Of a stretch of 6,267 nt of DNA, positions 5,333-6,267 are shown in pieces (the stretch's first letter is position 1; the number at the start of each line of letters is the position of its first letter). The stretch is taken from contig CAMFFG010000075.1 of NCBI GenBank assembly GCA_945949655.1, positions 1-6,267 of the forward strand. The letters are read 5' to 3'. This stretch comes from an uncultured Peptococcaceae bacterium. Its GTDB lineage: Bacteria > Bacillota > Peptococcia > Peptococcales > Peptococcaceae. The position numbers and the translations under genes are program-made. A model generated the notes under the pieces. The model did not search any database. It was not told where the DNA came from and saw only the letters and a list, made by a program, of their open reading frames with translations.

Positions 5333-5704
5333 ATGAAAAAAAGTAATTTTGTAGCACTGATTCTTGGTACCATTGGTATTGTATTCTTCGCACTGGGTAT
5401 GTGCATGGCGCTCATCGAGGAATGGGGCATGTTTCAGAAAGGGATCATCGCTGGTGTGATCGGCCTGGTGATTCTTTTAGTCGCTGTGATCGTTTGGAGA
5501 CGCATGGAAGGCAAAGAACCCGTTAAACTGGAACCAAAGACCATTGGAGCAGTTCTGGTCGGTATAGCTGGCGCTCTGCTGCTTGGTGTTGGCATGTGCC
5601 TGTCTATGGTATTTAACAAAATGCTGCTTGGCATTGTGATTGGATTAATCGGCATTGTGGTCCTGCTGATGCTGCTCCCGCTGACAAAAGGGATTCACGA
5701 CTAA
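5333..5704 (+). CDS. 123-aa four-helix membrane protein with internal duplication
   Basis: A small integral membrane protein with four hydrophobic helices at about 7-27, 37-56, 72-92 and 98-116. Helices 1-2 and 3-4 are copies of one another. Residues 8-27 (ALILGTIG...ALGMCMAL) align with 73-92 (AVLVGIAG...GVGMCLSM), sharing A, three glycines and the GMC motif. GIIAGVIGLVILL (37-49) aligns with GIVIGLIGIVVLL (100-112). The polar linker WRRMEGKEPVKLEPKT (55-70) should be cytoplasmic. Many small-x3-small glycine patterns suggest tight helix packing or oligomerisation. ATG 5333 follows GGAGG (5321-5325) by 7 bases. It has its own putative regulated promoter and no partner immediately downstream because an insertion sequence starts about 50 bases after it. 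I know of similar unnamed gut-Firmicute proteins but no function. Confidence 0.75.
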   Translation: MKKSNFVALILGTIGIVFFALGMCMALIEEWGMFQKGIIAGVIGLVILLVAVIVWRRMEGKEPVKLEPKTIGAVLVGIAGALLLGVGMCLSMVFNKMLLGIVIGLIGIVVLLMLLPLTKGIHD

Positions 5705-5764
5705 ACCAGCTGTTCCCGTATGAAATATTACGAAAATTATTAAAACAGCAGACTGTAACAAAAA

Positions 5765-5773
5765 TGATATGCT
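5765..5773 (+). promoter_or_regulatory. Extended -10 element at the IS left end (possible circle-junction promoter half)
   Basis: TGATATGCT matches the extended -10 form TGnTATGCT. It lies 14 bases inside the proposed tip at 5754. No good -35 exists in the flanking host DNA (5745-5750 is ACAGCA). In IS3-family circles, the right-end repeat often supplies the -35 across a short spacer. A right tip mirroring this left tip would end in GTTACA; with a 3-base junction the spacer would be 17. Inference only. Confidence 0.35.
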
Positions 5774-5831
5774 CCCCATAGAGTAGACATTTGAAATAAC
5801 AAAAATTTCGAGACTACACTAAGGGGAGTAT
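5769..5831 (+). repeat. Inverted repeat sequestering the transposase ribosome binding site
   Basis: The left arm 5769-5786 (ATGCTCCCCATAGAGTAG) pairs with the right arm 5814-5831 around a 27-base loop: 15 of 18 positions are Watson-Crick and one more is a G·T wobble. The right arm contains GGGGAG (5823-5828), the ribosome site for the ATG at 5836. RNA entering from the host side would fold this site shut, as known for IS10 and IS50 read-through transcripts. Confidence 0.6.
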
Positions 5832-5835
5832 TATT

Positions 5836-6267
5836 ATGCCTAAATGCAGCAAAGAAGAGATCATTAAAGCGGTAGAGCGATACAAAAGAGGAGAAACAAG
5901 TCAAAAAGCGGAAGCAAAGAAGCACGGCGTCAGCCAGCAAACATTTCAGGATTGGATAAGAAGATACGAAACATTTGGCGCAGATGGATTGGAGAATACA
6001 GGAAACAGGAAATATTCATCAGAATTAAAGGAATCTGCTGTAAAAGCCTATCTTAACGGAGAAGGGAGTCATGCAGAAATCTGCAAAAGGTACGGAATTT
6101 CTTCCCGAACACAGTTGCAAAATTGGATTAAGCTGTATAATGGTCATAGAGAATTACGACCCAGCAGCCATTGAAAAGTACGGTATCAGTTATCAGCAGA
6201 TTTATTCCTAGATTAGAAAGTACAATGAGAAGGGCACAGAAGGCCTGGTAGACAAGCGCGGTAAGCG
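5836..6267 (+). pseudogene. IS3-family transposase orfA (helix-turn-helix subunit), degenerate
   Basis: The first frame, ATG 5836 to the stop at 6172-6174 (112 residues), encodes two tandem helix-turn-helix units. One is about 6-52 (EAKKHGVSQQTFQDWIRRY), the other about 60-103 (ICKRYGISSRTQLQNWIKLY, then NGHREL). This is the orfA pattern of the IS150/IS3 group, whose full-length form has a third unit. That unit is visible out of frame from about 6158 as IEKYGISYQQIYS, then a TAG stop (6209-6211) where relatives have Trp, then IRKYNEKGTEGLVDKRGK to the window edge. The linker that should join units two and three, some 30 residues in relatives from memory, is missing, so a deletion near 6150-6160 shifted the frame. 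GGGGAG precedes the ATG. OrfB, the DDE catalytic subunit, would lie beyond the edge. Confidence 0.7.

Larger units (their letters stand above)
5754..6267 (+). mobile_element. Left part of an IS3-family (IS150-like) insertion sequence, truncated by the window edge
   Basis: The orfA-type gene at 5836 identifies the element. The terminal dinucleotide TG of IS3-family ends is best placed at 5754 (TGTAACAAAAATGATATGC), after the host gene stop at 5704. The exact end is inferred because the right end and target duplication are outside the window. The first 82 bases hold a -10-like TGATATGCT (5765-5773) and a large inverted repeat covering the transposase ribosome site. The orfA is damaged, so this copy could not move without help. 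Confidence 0.7.

Noticed and set aside
5709..5749. Inverted repeat GCTGTT/AACAGC after the 123-aa gene
   Set aside because: The stem is only 6 bp with a 29-base loop, and no T-run follows before the IS. A terminator interrupted by the IS is conceivable but cannot be shown.
5791..5820. TTGAAA-N18-TACACT as an internal transposase promoter
   Set aside because: The predicted start near 5827 would remove the GGGGAG ribosome site, so it is unlikely to drive orfA.
1..6267. CRISPR arrays, tRNA, rRNA, riboswitches
   Set aside because: No regularly spaced repeats, cloverleaf patterns or conserved RNA motifs were seen on either strand.

Overview
The window looks like chromosomal DNA of a low-to-mid GC Gram-positive gut-type Firmicute, probably a Clostridia/Lachnospiraceae-like organism. 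This rests on strong AGGAGG-type ribosome binding sites, TTG and GTG starts, a VanRS-like two-component pair, a PF06541-type membrane protein and an IS3-family element. No species can be named from the sequence alone.

Layout. (1) 1-72, minus strand: the N-terminus of a TetR/AcrR-type regulator that runs off the left edge. It diverges across a 175-bp intergenic region from (2) a medium-chain zinc-dependent dehydrogenase at 248-1258. (3) 1383-3647: a two-component operon made of an OmpR-type response regulator, a sensor histidine kinase and a small two-helix membrane protein. The genes overlap or abut, and the operon ends in a clear intrinsic terminator at 3655-3686. (4) 3789-5202: a second operon of a PF06541-like multi-pass membrane protein, two membrane microproteins (40 and 25 aa) and a permuted papain/NlpC-P60-like (YiiX-type) cysteine hydrolase. 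(5) 5333-5704: a 123-aa four-helix membrane protein built from an internal duplication. (6) From about 5754 to the right edge: the left end of an IS3-family (IS150-like) insertion sequence with a damaged orfA.

The main observation is a repeated promoter architecture. The pattern AACA-N-AAT-N3-AACA is two half-sites 11 bp apart, typical of OmpR-family targets. It occurs upstream of the response-regulator operon (1314), the PF06541 operon (3716) and the 123-aa membrane protein gene (5233). In each case the second half-site directly abuts a poor -35 hexamer, and the -10 lies 27, 27 and 28 bp downstream of the start of that half-site. The simplest reading is one local regulon: the two-component system activates itself and the neighbouring envelope genes.

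The regulator pair appears damaged. The response regulator lacks about 12 residues where the recognition helix should be, and the kinase has a one-base frameshift between its N and G1 boxes. If these are real and not assembly errors, the regulon survives as sites and targets while its controller is decaying. The IS orfA is also broken, by a deletion and a nonsense codon. The IS left end carries a ribosome-site-sequestering hairpin and a -10 placed as expected for an IS3-type circle-junction promoter.
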